Part shown: piece after piece, positions 1-8,700 of the stretch
How positions within the stretch are numbered: position 1 is the stretch's first letter
How the letters are laid out: each line of letters starts with the position of its first letter
Origin: Legionella maceachernii
Lineage (GTDB): Bacteria; Pseudomonadota; Gammaproteobacteria; Legionellales; Legionellaceae
Direction: 5' to 3'
DNA length: 64,000 bases
Assembly (NCBI RefSeq): GCF_900167045.1
Contig: NZ_FUXJ01000013.1
Coordinates: forward strand, 55,033 to 119,032
The notes under the pieces: generated by a model
Databases searched by the model: none
What the model was told of the DNA's origin: nothing
What the model saw: the letters and a program-made list of their open reading frames with translations, nothing else
Translations under genes and position numbers: made by a program

Positions 1-1
1 T

Positions 2-445
2 TCAGAGGCAAGTCAACATTTATTTCACGAGGCTCTCATCAGCGATATTCAGGATACTCAAGGGGGAACTACCGAAGAAGGAATACATCTTGGTGTTATG
101 GTAGGTACCACTTCAATGCTGTTTAAAACTTTTGCTGGTATAACAGTTCAAGAGAATAAATTGAATGTCAATCCTTCTATTCCTTCCTGGGTGAAGCGAG
201 TCAGTTTTAAATTTATTTTCAAGAATAACCTATATCTTATTGAAATATTTAATGATGTCTTTCATTTGAAATTATTGGAAAAAAACAATGAGGAGGCAAA
301 TCTATTTTTCAATAATGAATTTATCCAACTTGAGCCGCAAAAAATAGTAAGTTTCTACTGTAATAAGAATAAGGAAATTGAAAAAAAACTAAAGGACAAT
401 CTAGGGGTATTTTATGGACATGTTCAGGAAAAAAATATGGAATGA
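2..445 (+). CDS. Glycoside hydrolase family 65 phosphorylase, C-terminal part (cut by window edge)
   Basis: The reading frame is open from base 2, so only the last ~147 residues are present. The first residues carry the GH65 hallmark SDIQDTQGGTTEEGIHLG, followed by MVGTTSMLFKTFAG and a beta-rich C-terminal jelly-roll-like tail. Family members (maltose, trehalose, kojibiose and related phosphorylases) split a disaccharide with phosphate into glucose and beta-glucose-1-phosphate in the cytoplasm. Substrate cannot be decided from the C-terminus. It overlaps pgi by 32 bp, which suggests translational coupling and a sugar-catabolic operon. An internal ATG at 98 is not the real start, since the conserved motif lies upstream of it. 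Confidence 0.8.
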   Translation, partial: SEASQHLFHEALISDIQDTQGGTTEEGIHLGVMVGTTSMLFKTFAGITVQENKLNVNPSIPSWVKRVSFKFIFKNNLYLIEIFNDVFHLKLLEKNNEEANLFFNNEFIQLEPQKIVSFYCNKNKEIEKKLKDNLGVFYGHVQEKNME

Positions 446-2051
446 GCTAGAATCCAAAGCTGCGTTTTTTAGGAAAATACACCTTAATGATTTATTTCAA
501 TCAAATCCAGCACGATTTGAACAATTGAGTTTTCAGCTGGGAAATTTACTGTTTGATTTTTCAAAGAATTTCCTTACTTTAGATACATTAAGATTATTTG
601 CCAATTTAGGTGAAGTTTATAGTGTTCCCAATCGAATACACGATTTATTTAAAGGTAAACCGCTGTATGGAGAAAAGGTGCTTGGGCTGCATACCGCATT
701 ACGTTATCAAGGGAATAAAAAAATTATCATCGATGGTCATGACGTAATGGATGATATTAAATTTGAACTTGAACGCATGAAACTTTTTGTAAACCAAGTA
801 ATCGACGGAGATTGGCAAGGATTTTCCAATAAGGCCATTACGGACGTCGTTAATATCGGAATTGGAGGATCTGATCTAGGCCCTTTACTTCTAACCGAAG
901 CCTTAGCCCATTACCGTACTCGTCTCAACATCCATTTTGTATCGAATGGTGATGGTCTCCACGCCAATGAATTAATGAATAAATTAAACCCAGAAACCAC
1001 CTTATTTATTGTCGTCTCAAAAACGTTCTCTACCCAGGAAACCCTTCTAAATGCCAATAGCTTAATTAAGTGGTTTATTAATAGCACTGGCCGCTCTCCG
1101 TTTGAAAATCATGTGGTTGGTGTTTCTGCAAACCTGAGTGCAATGGATGCGTTTGGAATTCCTAAAAAAAATCAATTTCAATTTTGGCATTTCGTTGGGG
1201 GACGATATTCGGTTTGGTCGTCGGCAGGATTAGTCTCGGCATTAGCCATAGGATTTACCCATTTTCAGCAATTTTTAAGTGGAGGGAATGAGGCTGATGA
1301 ACATTTTAAAGAGACTGATTTAATAAAAAATATTCCGTTTATCTTAGCATTAGTCGATTTATTTTATATTGAGTTCTGGCACACGCAGACAAGAGCTATT
1401 CTTCCCTATCATAGTTACTTGCAACATCTTCCCGCTTATCTCCAACAATTAAGTATGGAAAGTTTGGGAAAATCCGTTAATAAAGATGCTCAGGAAATAG
1501 ATTATCTTACGGGTAATATTATATGGGGTGAGCTTGGCTCCAATGGACAGCATGCCTTTTTCCAATTATTGCATCAGGGCAAATTATTTGTTCCTATCGA
1601 TTTTATTGTTCCCATTTATTTAGAACATCAAGATCTTGCTCACACCCAATATGTCTTGGCCAATGCTCTGGCTCAAGCCCAAGCGTTAATGCAGGGTAAA
1701 ACAAAAGAAGAAGTGTATCAGGAGATGTGGAATGAAAATTCTTCAGTTGAAGAAATTAATCGTTTGTTGCCCCATCGAGTGTATCCTGGCAACCGCCCGT
1801 CGACAATGATTCTTTTAGAAAACCTCTCTCCCAAAGGGTTGGGGGAATTATTAGCCATTTACGAGCACAAGGTGTTCGTACAAAGTGTGATTTGGAATAT
1901 TAATCCTTTTGATCAGTGGGGAGTGGAATTAGGAAAAGAATTAGCAAAAAAATATTTTAAAAAATTTCAATCCATGAATAATCAAGACGAGTACCCAACA
2001 ATAAATGATATTAAAAGCCTTTTATCAAAAAGAAATATTCATCCTCATTAA
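414..2051 (+). CDS. pgi: Glucose-6-phosphate isomerase
   Basis: Interconverts glucose-6-phosphate and fructose-6-phosphate in glycolysis and gluconeogenesis. The 545 residues match the usual bacterial length. Visible motifs are GIGGSDLGPLL (~150), VSKTFSTQET, signature 1 GGRYSVWSSAGL (~262), the active-site region GSNGQHAFFQLLHQG (~377) and signature 2 VIWNINPFDQWGVELGK (~492-508) with the catalytic-region lysine. The start at 414 has an AGGGG ribosome site six bases upstream; a second ATG at 420 is possible. The overlap with the upstream GH65 phosphorylase gene suggests that glucose phosphates released there feed this step. Confidence 0.97.
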   Translation: MDMFRKKIWNELESKAAFFRKIHLNDLFQSNPARFEQLSFQLGNLLFDFSKNFLTLDTLRLFANLGEVYSVPNRIHDLFKGKPLYGEKVLGLHTALRYQGNKKIIIDGHDVMDDIKFELERMKLFVNQVIDGDWQGFSNKAITDVVNIGIGGSDLGPLLLTEALAHYRTRLNIHFVSNGDGLHANELMNKLNPETTLFIVVSKTFSTQETLLNANSLIKWFINSTGRSPFENHVVGVSANLSAMDAFGIPKKNQFQFWHFVGGRYSVWSSAGLVSALAIGFTHFQQFLSGGNEADEHFKETDLIKNIPFILALVDLFYIEFWHTQTRAILPYHSYLQHLPAYLQQLSMESLGKSVNKDAQEIDYLTGNIIWGELGSNGQHAFFQLLHQGKLFVPIDFIVPIYLEHQDLAHTQYVLANALAQAQALMQGKTKEEVYQEMWNENSSVEEINRLLPHRVYPGNRPSTMILLENLSPKGLGELLAIYEHKVFVQSVIWNINPFDQWGVELGKELAKKYFKKFQSMNNQDEYPTINDIKSLLSKRNIHPH

Positions 2052-2060
2052 AGCCATTTT

Positions 2061-2089
2061 CGAGTTTTTGGCTTTAAGTAAAAAACTCG
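2061..2089. terminator. Hairpin between convergent pgi and GT2 genes
   Basis: CGAGTTTTT and AAAAACTCG pair around an 11-base loop between two convergent stop codons. There is no clean T run, so function as an intrinsic terminator for either strand is only likely from position. Confidence 0.35.
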
Positions 2090-2091
2090 CA

Positions 2092-2811
2092 TTAGTTTGT
2101 TTTAAGGTTTTTATTGAACGCAGTCAATGTGTCTGCAAATCCATGGGGCGCCCGTCCATTTCTGCGGCCGCTAGTGTAAACAAACAAATTCGCATCCGAA
2201 ATTTTAGGGATGTTAAAGGATGTCATTCGATTCCATAAATCATGATCCTCTGCCGTCGTTAATTCTTTCCATCCACCTACACGTTTATAAGCATCAGCCC
2301 GAACCCCTAGATTCGCTCCATGAACATGAGGATGGGTGCCATCTGGATTGATTAAATAACTCTCTAAGAATTTTGAAGACACAGTGATTTCATGCTCACA
2401 AAATGAATCCACTTTTACAATTCCAGCAATGCCCTGGACATCCGAGTTGGCTACTATGAGCTGATACAAGAGCCAATTTATAGGTACTTCACAGTCAGCA
2501 TCGGTGTTCGCTAGCCAACACCGATGTAGTGGGCCTTTATAGCGTTGTAAAGCGGCATTAGCAGCCATTTTTCTAGCATGACCAACATTAGGCTCGTTCA
2601 GATCTAAGACGAGGCCCTTTGTGCCTAAAAGGGCTCTTCCAAGTCGAATTGTTTGATCAGTAGAGGCATTAACCGCTAAGACAATATCGGCAGTGCAGTA
2701 AGGCGGAAGCTCAGCTTTAGCGTTCAAAATTGAATTTAAGCAACGAGCAAGTAGTTCTTCTTCATTGCATGCCGGGATTAAGACTGAAATATGCCAATTA
2801 TTTTTTATCAT
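2092..2811 (-). CDS. Glycosyltransferase family 2 protein
   Basis: A 239-residue cytoplasmic GT-A fold enzyme with no membrane segment. It opens with HISVLIPACNEEELLARCL, has VNASTDQT in the nucleotide-binding half, and carries a DAD metal/nucleotide motif in LANTDADCEVPINWL (~95). A later GGWKELTTAEDHDLWNR segment matches the acceptor-side ED motif of family 2. Acceptor and donor sugars are unknown. It follows a PIG-L deacetylase on the same strand 30 bp away. GT2 plus PIG-L pairs are common in glycan or glycolipid modification clusters, so the two may act on the same N-acetyl-sugar compound (inference). Confidence 0.85.
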   Translation of the reverse strand: MIKNNWHISVLIPACNEEELLARCLNSILNAKAELPPYCTADIVLAVNASTDQTIRLGRALLGTKGLVLDLNEPNVGHARKMAANAALQRYKGPLHRCWLANTDADCEVPINWLLYQLIVANSDVQGIAGIVKVDSFCEHEITVSSKFLESYLINPDGTHPHVHGANLGVRADAYKRVGGWKELTTAEDHDLWNRMTSFNIPKISDANLFVYTSGRRNGRAPHGFADTLTAFNKNLKTN

Positions 2812-2841
2812 TTTTTTTCCATGTAATTAAATAAACTATCC

Positions 2842-3540
2842 CTAATATAGATTTTTATAGTTTAAAAAAACCTCGAATTGGCGCTCAGCTGGTTTGAGTA
2901 ATTTTTTCGTTAAAATCGAATTGTTGGCAGGGTATCTCTGTTGCGAGCTATAGCAAGCTATTGCCATTTTTTTTAAATTCAGTGTATTAGCACAAAGTGG
3001 ATAAATGCTTAAAGGCAAATGACTGATTGCCGAAATTGTGGATCGATGCCACGTCCAAAAAAAATAAAAGATTAGATTTATTTTAAGATAATTTGCAATT
3101 TTTACGGCTACTCTGCCAGCCGCTTCATGATCAGAATGAAAATCACCAATCCAGGGAGCTATTAAGTTTGTATGGCTATTAATAAAAGGTAAAAGGGAAT
3201 GTTCTAACTGATTTTCTGCTAAATGGACGGCGCTATCTTCCAGTTGAAGTCTTATGATGTTGCTTTTAGCAATACCGAGTTTTTGCAGTGCTTTTTCTTG
3301 TTCTTTTTGTCGAATTTGCCGAAGCCCTGTCATATCTTTATAAGCGTTTTCTCCATCAGTCACAGCAATAATAATTACGTCTATGTTTTTTTTTCTTAAA
3401 TCAACAATTAATCCACCAGCGCCTAATGTTTCATCATCAGGATGAGGGGCTAGTATAATAGTTTTAGAATTAGGAGGAATCCAAAGGGGATGATCCTTCA
3501 AAAAATTAAGCCATTTTTCTTCTGGAATGATTGGTATCAT
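2842..3540 (-). CDS. PIG-L (LmbE-like) family deacetylase
   Basis: Zinc-dependent N-acetylglucosaminyl-type deacetylase, 232 residues. The zinc site is visible as PHPDDETLGAGG (~33-44) and the distal histidines in DFHSDHEAAGR (~140). Family members remove acetyl groups from GlcNAc linked to inositol, antibiotics or other small molecules; the substrate here is unknown. It sits directly upstream of a GT2 glycosyltransferase on the same strand, and that pair probably forms a two-step modification unit. Confidence 0.88.
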   Translation of the reverse strand: MIPIIPEEKWLNFLKDHPLWIPPNSKTIILAPHPDDETLGAGGLIVDLRKKNIDVIIIAVTDGENAYKDMTGLRQIRQKEQEKALQKLGIAKSNIIRLQLEDSAVHLAENQLEHSLLPFINSHTNLIAPWIGDFHSDHEAAGRVAVKIANYLKINLIFYFFWTWHRSTISAISHLPLSIYPLCANTLNLKKMAIACYSSQQRYPANNSILTKKLLKPAERQFEVFLNYKNLY

Positions 3541-3579
3541 AATGTGATCTTAATCTTTAAATAAAAGCTATAAAGCCAT

Positions 3580-4851
3580 CTATCTATTTTTAATATAGCA
3601 GAATTTATTCAAGGATATTTTTTTAGGAATGATTTTTTTGATAGGGTTTTGATTAATATCCTTTGTTTCTGGAAAAGCAAATAAACAAATAAAAAATCCA
3701 ATAAACCCAATTATTGACAAGCTAAAAAATCCTATGTGAAATCCATATGTTTTTGTTAAAAATCCTGCTAGCAAATTACTCAAGGAAGAGCCCAAGCCGA
3801 CACACATCCCAAGCGCACCTAATAAGAAATTAAACCGACCCGTTCCTGCTGCTAAATCGGAAACCATCACCGTAGCTACCACTCCAAATATCCCTGCACT
3901 GACTCCATCAATTAATTGAATAAGTACAAGGTATAGCGGATTGTCCACGAAAATAAATAATGTAGCTCGTAGAATCAAAAAAATAAAGGCCAATAAGAAG
4001 ATAGGTCTTCTGGCCATTTTGCTGATAAAAAAACCTAAAAAATAAGCTATAAAAACCATGACAAATTGCCCGAAAATGATACAAATTCCCATATAGAGTG
4101 AATCCATACTCGGGCTAATTTTAGCTAATTTTTGCCCAACTAATATAACTTGGGCTGCATTAGCAAAATGGAAAACAATCATAGCACTATAAAAAATCCA
4201 TAATGTTTTTGCGCGAAAAAGCGGTATAAACGAAATAGGGGCTATATCCAAAGAATTTTCGGGTAACTCACGGGCGGCTGAATAATTAATTTCTTTAGGG
4301 TTAATGAAAGATAGAGGAAGCAATGCCATACTTGCGAATAACATAGTGCCATATATTATCCATGCATGACCATAGTAATGAGACAAAATGCCAATGGTCA
4401 ATATGGTAATCACCGTTCCTAAATGGATTAGTGATTCGTTTGTACTTACTCGTTTAGGAAATAATTCTCTTCCCACTAATCCTAAAGTGATCGCTCCAAT
4501 TGAGGGTGGGATTAAGCTGAACGCTACACCTACAAAAGCTTGAGCTAAAAGGACAATAAAAAGGGATTTCTGGTTAAGAATAAGATAGCAACTCAGAAGG
4601 ATAAGGGAACAAGCCACTGTAATTATCAAACGTTTAGAATGGACAGCATCTACCAGTATCCCACTCGGCATTTGAAAGAATAACCCTACAATTCCAATAG
4701 TCGCTAAAGCAATGCCTATTTGGGCTGCATCCCAGCCTAAATAAGCGCTTAAGTAAATGGAAAGAAAAGGCCCAACCCCTCCTTGGACATCCGAGATTAA
4801 GAATATCATCACACTTAAAGCAAGTAGGCTTTTTGAGGAAGTGGTCTTCAT
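3580..4851 (-). CDS. MFS transporter
   Basis: A 423-residue protein with about 12 hydrophobic segments in the two-times-six pattern of the major facilitator superfamily. The loop between segments 2 and 3 reads GILVDAVHSKRL, matching the family GxxxDxxxxKR pattern. The start overlaps the stop of the upstream 113-residue membrane protein by four bases (ATGA), so the two are translated together. Substrate cannot be inferred; drug, sugar or metabolite export are all possible. The C-terminal tail is basic and lysine-rich. Confidence 0.85.
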   Translation of the reverse strand: MKTTSSKSLLALSVMIFLISDVQGGVGPFLSIYLSAYLGWDAAQIGIALATIGIVGLFFQMPSGILVDAVHSKRLIITVACSLILLSCYLILNQKSLFIVLLAQAFVGVAFSLIPPSIGAITLGLVGRELFPKRVSTNESLIHLGTVITILTIGILSHYYGHAWIIYGTMLFASMALLPLSFINPKEINYSAARELPENSLDIAPISFIPLFRAKTLWIFYSAMIVFHFANAAQVILVGQKLAKISPSMDSLYMGICIIFGQFVMVFIAYFLGFFISKMARRPIFLLAFIFLILRATLFIFVDNPLYLVLIQLIDGVSAGIFGVVATVMVSDLAAGTGRFNFLLGALGMCVGLGSSLSNLLAGFLTKTYGFHIGFFSLSIIGFIGFFICLFAFPETKDINQNPIKKIIPKKISLNKFCYIKNR

Positions 4852-5189
4852 TTAAAATAATTCATGAAAAATGCGATTAAAAGTAATAGGCCCACCAAAG
4901 CAATAACGCCATGCCCAAGTGCTAATATTTTTGGAATTTTTTTTCCAAATATATCCAGTTTTAACATAAATCCACCTCCCAAGGCCGCAACTATAAAAAA
5001 AATGAGGCTGAATAAAGGGATGGTGTAAAAAAAAGAATAAAGGATTAAAAGGAGAATTCCTAAAAAAGCAAGGAAACCATGAGTTATAACAACCCCTTTG
5101 GGTGTGTTTTTTTCGGCGAAAACATAGCTTAACAAATAAATTCCAAACATCGCTGCGAGTAGGAAAAAAACAATAGCAATCAGTAACAT
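4848..5189 (-). CDS. Small integral membrane protein (unknown function)
   Basis: 113 residues made of about four hydrophobic segments with glycine-rich turns (ALGGGFMLKLDIFGKK and ALGHGVIALVGLLLL). No family is recognised with confidence. It is coupled by an ATGA overlap to the MFS transporter and lies 19 bp after the FAD/Rieske remnant, so the three may be one transcript. An overlapping frame on the same strand (4852-5202) is a shadow, because its translation lacks the hydrophobic periodicity. Confidence 0.7.
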   Translation of the reverse strand: MLLIAIVFFLLAAMFGIYLLSYVFAEKNTPKGVVITHGFLAFLGILLLILYSFFYTIPLFSLIFFIVAALGGGFMLKLDIFGKKIPKILALGHGVIALVGLLLLIAFFMNYFK

Positions 5190-5208
5190 TTAGGCTCTCC
5201 AAATCGAA

Positions 5209-6027
5209 TTAGGATGGAATTGATTTGTATTTCAAATTTTTAGTAGCTGGCCCTTCGATTACCTCCCCTGTGGGTTTAAATCGGCTACCATGACATGGGC
5301 AATCCCATGTTTGCTCGGCATCATTCCAATGAATCACACATTTCATATGGGTACAAATAGCTGAGACCAGATGCAGATTGTTTGATTTGTCGCGCGACAC
5401 CCCCCATTTTTCTTTTTTTATCTCTATTACAAGGCTTCTCTCATAAATTTGGCCACTATTTTTTACATACTCTTGGGCCATTGCGCTTACATATTGCAAT
5501 GGATTAAATCGAGCCTGATTCTCAATAATCGCTGCTTTTTTAAATTTGATGGAGAAGGGAAGGGCAGAGGTCATTGCAATTGCAATGTCCATTTTTTTTA
5601 AAATTTCAACCTCTTCTATAAATACTTTATTTTCATTTTTGGAAGTATACCCGTACCATGGTCTTCGATTAAAATGGCAATTAACATTAAATTTTTTGAC
5701 ATTATTTTCGATGTAATCAATAGCGAATTTTCTTGATTGTGCAATATTTTTTTCGAAATAAAGTCGGTTAATTTTGGAAATTGTATGATAATAAGGTTGA
5801 ACAGGAATATAAAGGTTTTCAGTTGACATTGAAGTTGTTTTTCCACCAATTTCTTGTGCTTCGATTAATGCTACTTTTTTCCCTGATTTTATTAGCTCTA
5901 TTGCGGCTGTTATTCCAGTTATTCCTCCACCTATAATAGCCAAGTCGACTTCAATTTCATTGTTTTCTAAAGCGTTATATAGTAATTTTTTATAATCAAT
6001 TTTTTTCCAAATTGATTCTCCTTTCAC
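5209..6027 (-). CDS. FAD-dependent oxidoreductase/Rieske protein with large internal deletion
   Basis: The N-terminus has a dinucleotide-binding motif DLAIIGGGITGITAAIEL (~28-45) and the DAO-type GGKTTSMSTENL. The last ~60 residues form a Rieske [2Fe-2S] domain with the full ligand set, CTH and CPCH (C-x-H ... C-x-x-H). Proteins of this family normally run to about 500 residues; this one has 272. From SLVIEIKKEKWGVSRD onward (~200) the sequence jumps straight into the Rieske linker, so roughly the second half of the FAD domain is missing while the frame is kept. It is either a decaying gene or a minimal iron-sulfur protein. Catalysis as a flavoenzyme is unlikely. Confidence 0.75.
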   Translation of the reverse strand: MKGESIWKKIDYKKLLYNALENNEIEVDLAIIGGGITGITAAIELIKSGKKVALIEAQEIGGKTTSMSTENLYIPVQPYYHTISKINRLYFEKNIAQSRKFAIDYIENNVKKFNVNCHFNRRPWYGYTSKNENKVFIEEVEILKKMDIAIAMTSALPFSIKFKKAAIIENQARFNPLQYVSAMAQEYVKNSGQIYERSLVIEIKKEKWGVSRDKSNNLHLVSAICTHMKCVIHWNDAEQTWDCPCHGSRFKPTGEVIEGPATKNLKYKSIPS

Positions 6028-6319
6028 ATCTTTCTCCTTATTTATATCTAAATCTTTTTACTGCATCATTCAATTGAAAATTTGATAATTTTTAAAACAT
6101 ATACCATCTTTAGTATATATTTGAAATGAAAGTAATGTCCATTGATAAAATTATTCTATAATTAAATTTTAATCGAGTTTATTGTTAATGAGATTAATAA
6201 TAAGAGGAGGAGATGATGATAAAAGGAGATTAGCGTGTAAATTAATAAAAATATTATTCAATAAATACACGATAATTGTTTATTTTTAATTTAAATAAAC
6301 TCAACATAAGGAGATAGCC
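6028..6319. other. AT-rich divergent promoter region
   Basis: 292 bases between the minus-strand FAD/Rieske gene and the plus-strand membrane peptide. A purine-rich stretch near 6203-6230 contains AGGAGG-like sequence but no frame of useful length follows. Promoters for both directions are expected here, but no box pair stands out from the AT background. Confidence 0.4.
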
Positions 6320-6397
6320 ATGGGTTATATTATTGCATGGTTATTAGGGGTGCCAGTAAGCATTTTAGTACTAATTTGGCTTATTTCTCATCTTTAA
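6320..6397 (+). CDS. 25-residue single-span membrane peptide
   Basis: ATG at 6320 follows a good ribosome site (AAGGAG, eight bases upstream) and encodes a 25-residue peptide ending in WLISHL that is nearly all hydrophobic, enough for one membrane span. It ends 12 bp before the next membrane protein gene on the same strand, which suggests a shared transcript. Similar tiny hydrophobic proteins occur in many proteobacteria without known function (from memory). The strong ribosome site and operon position support it being real. Confidence 0.6.
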   Translation: MGYIIAWLLGVPVSILVLIWLISHL

Positions 6398-6409
6398 AAG
6401 GGACTTATC

Positions 6410-7051
6410 ATGAACATTCAGACTGATACTCATTTTTCATTTTCGAGAATCTGTTGGTCAGCTGTCATTTCAGGGGCTCTGGTTGCTATTGGCTTGGGTT
6501 TTTTGTTGCAATTATACAGCATTGCAATTGGGTTAAGTGCTTATAATTTTTCATCGACCGGAGCAGCAACAGTAGCAATAGGTGGACTTCTCGGTCTACT
6601 TATTGGAGTCATAGCATCCATGGGAGTAGCCGGTTTTGTTTCTGGGTATTTAGGCCGCTTTTTTTATTCGAATCATCAGGGAGGAGTTATTTATGGTTTT
6701 TTAACATGGTCTTTGGCACTTTTATTAAGTGCAATTATGGTGCTTCCTCTGGTTCATTATACGGCTTTTTATAATAAATTTCTCACTCCAACTGTGTCAT
6801 TCACCAGCTCTCAAGACAGTACTACTTCAGATCAAGGAATGATTAATTTAAATCAAAATAATGCTCCAGGCGTTGCTAATCCTGAAGTAAAAATTTCCCC
6901 TAATACTTTAGCAGGGAGTTCTTGGATGGTATTTTTATTGTTTTTTGTAGGGGCTATTTCTTCATGTATTGGAGGGAGCTTAGGGGTAAGATGCAAAAAA
7001 GAAGTAGAGGAAACTTCGGCATATCCCAATAGAGAATCAAAACGAATTTAA
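6410..7051 (+). CDS. Hypothetical membrane protein, about four spans
   Basis: 213 residues. Two glycine/alanine-rich spans lie near the N-terminus (AVISGALVAIGLGFLLQLYS and a GGLLGLLIGVIASMGVAG segment), a third at ~95-115, then a polar periplasm-like loop (~120-165, rich in Ser/Thr/Asn) and a final span at ~170-190 before a short charged tail. No enzyme motif is visible. It lies just after the 25-residue membrane peptide and is followed by a clear terminator, so these two probably form a short operon. Function unknown. Confidence 0.7.
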   Translation: MNIQTDTHFSFSRICWSAVISGALVAIGLGFLLQLYSIAIGLSAYNFSSTGAATVAIGGLLGLLIGVIASMGVAGFVSGYLGRFFYSNHQGGVIYGFLTWSLALLLSAIMVLPLVHYTAFYNKFLTPTVSFTSSQDSTTSDQGMINLNQNNAPGVANPEVKISPNTLAGSSWMVFLLFFVGAISSCIGGSLGVRCKKEVEETSAYPNRESKRI

Positions 7052-7082
7052 TCCCATCCCTGATTAAACCGAATTTTCTGAC

Positions 7083-7118
7083 AGCAGCCCATAAGATAAC
7101 TCTTTTGGGCTGCTTTTA
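7083..7118 (+). terminator. Rho-independent terminator
   Basis: AGCAGCCCA pairs with TGGGCTGCT around a 14-base loop and is followed by TTTTATTGTTTTT. It lies 31 bp after the stop of the preceding membrane protein gene. Confidence 0.85.
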
Positions 7119-7278
7119 TTGTTTTTGTCATTGAATTCAGATTTATGGCAAAATGCATAAACACGGGCAATCTATTCTAAGGGGTCGAAATACTCTCTTT
7201 TATTCTTTAATATCTCTAAGATACAAGCGGAATCCCATTTGCTTACATTAAACGAATGATTCAAGTACTGGATAAAAT

Positions 7279-8700
7279 ATGACTACTGCCCTTGTTTGGT
7301 TCCGACAAGATTTGCGATTATCCGATAATCCTGCATTTTTTGAAGCCTGCACTCAGCATAAGCGCATTATTCCTCTCTATATTTTAGATGTAAAAAACAG
7401 TGTGCTTGGACAAGCACAGGCATGGTGGCTTCATCACAGTCTTAATGCTTTAAAAGATTCACTTAATGTGAAGTTAGGGCTAAAACTCGTTTTGTGCAAA
7501 GGCAATCCCTTAGAAGTTATTTTAGAATTAGTTAAAACGTTCTCTATCGATGCTCTTTACTGGAACCGTTGTTACGAACCTCTAACCATTGCACGCGATA
7601 AGAAAATTAAGAGTTCCATGCAAGCGCTTGGACTGGAAGTACTCAGTTTTAATGGGAGTTTATTGCATGAACCGTGGACAATTAAGAATAAAAATGGCGA
7701 TTATTTTAAAGTCTTTACGCCCTATTGGAACGCTTGCAAGCAAACTCTTTTTTCGCCACCGGCAAAAGAAATCATCGCTCGGCCTATCGGGGTAGATGTA
7801 TTTAGTGATGAACTCCATGAATGGGGGCTTTTACCGAGCTTGTCGTGGGCTTCCTCTTTCCATACTTTCTGGACTCCTGGCGAGGAGGGGGCACAAAAGA
7901 GACTAAACCATTTTATTGCTCATGATCTTAATGACTATAAGGTTAATCGTAACTTCCCTATAAAACAGGCTACCTCACGGTTATCTCCTCATTTGCACTA
8001 TGGTGAAATAAGCCCTTGGACTATTTTAAGGGCTGTTGAATTAGCAAAGTGCGATCCCGACTGTGATTTAGCCTCTGCAGATCATTTTTTATCAGAGTTG
8101 GGCTGGAGAGAATTTTCTTATTATCTTCTTTATCATGTGCCGACGCTGCCTCATAAGAATTTTAAAAAGGAATTTGATGCTTTTCCTTGGCATAATGACA
8201 AACAATTATTAACCTCTTGGCAAAAAGGAATGACGGGGTATCCCATCATTGATGCAGGAATGAGAGAGCTATGGGGTTCTGGCTATATGCATAATCGAGT
8301 ACGCATGATTGCTGCATCCTTTCTTACTAAGGGATTGTTTATCGATTGGCGCCTGGGAGCGGATTGGTTTTTGGATACCTTAGTGGATGCGGATTTAGCC
8401 AATAATAGCGCGAGTTGGCAATGGGTTGCAGGGTGTGGTGCTGATGCTGCACCTTATTTTCGTATTTTCAATCCAGTGTTACAAGGCCAAAAATTTGATC
8501 CGGATGGCGCTTATATTCGTCGTTGGGTTCCAGAATTATCTTCTTTAAACAATGAGGATATCCATGCGCCTTGGACAGCGACTGATTCGGCGAAGATTTA
8601 TGATCAAACCCATTATCCTCGACCTATTGTCAATCACATTGAATCTCGTGCCATAGCGTTGAGTTATTATAATCAATTAAAAACAAAGAGAACGCTATGA
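7279..8700 (+). CDS. phrB: Deoxyribodipyrimidine photolyase
   Basis: Light-driven repair of cyclobutane pyrimidine dimers; cytoplasmic, FAD-containing. 473 residues, normal for class I photolyases. The N-terminal antenna domain starts TTALVWFRQDLRLSDNPAF. The FAD-binding half contains LSPHLHYGEISP, ELGWREFSYYLLYH, the GYPIIDAGMRELW and MHNRVRMIAASFLTK segments, and the signature SWQWVAGCGADAAPYFRIFN. The downstream SDR-like gene overlaps by four bases (ATGA), indicating cotranslation. No strong ribosome site is seen before the ATG. Confidence 0.96.
   Translation: MTTALVWFRQDLRLSDNPAFFEACTQHKRIIPLYILDVKNSVLGQAQAWWLHHSLNALKDSLNVKLGLKLVLCKGNPLEVILELVKTFSIDALYWNRCYEPLTIARDKKIKSSMQALGLEVLSFNGSLLHEPWTIKNKNGDYFKVFTPYWNACKQTLFSPPAKEIIARPIGVDVFSDELHEWGLLPSLSWASSFHTFWTPGEEGAQKRLNHFIAHDLNDYKVNRNFPIKQATSRLSPHLHYGEISPWTILRAVELAKCDPDCDLASADHFLSELGWREFSYYLLYHVPTLPHKNFKKEFDAFPWHNDKQLLTSWQKGMTGYPIIDAGMRELWGSGYMHNRVRMIAASFLTKGLFIDWRLGADWFLDTLVDADLANNSASWQWVAGCGADAAPYFRIFNPVLQGQKFDPDGAYIRRWVPELSSLNNEDIHAPWTATDSAKIYDQTHYPRPIVNHIESRAIALSYYNQLKTKRTL

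Noticed and set aside
4852..5202. 116-residue minus-strand frame overlapping the small membrane protein
   Set aside because: Shadow in another frame; composition (many Phe, His, Cys) is non-protein-like, while the 113-residue frame shows membrane spans and ATGA coupling.
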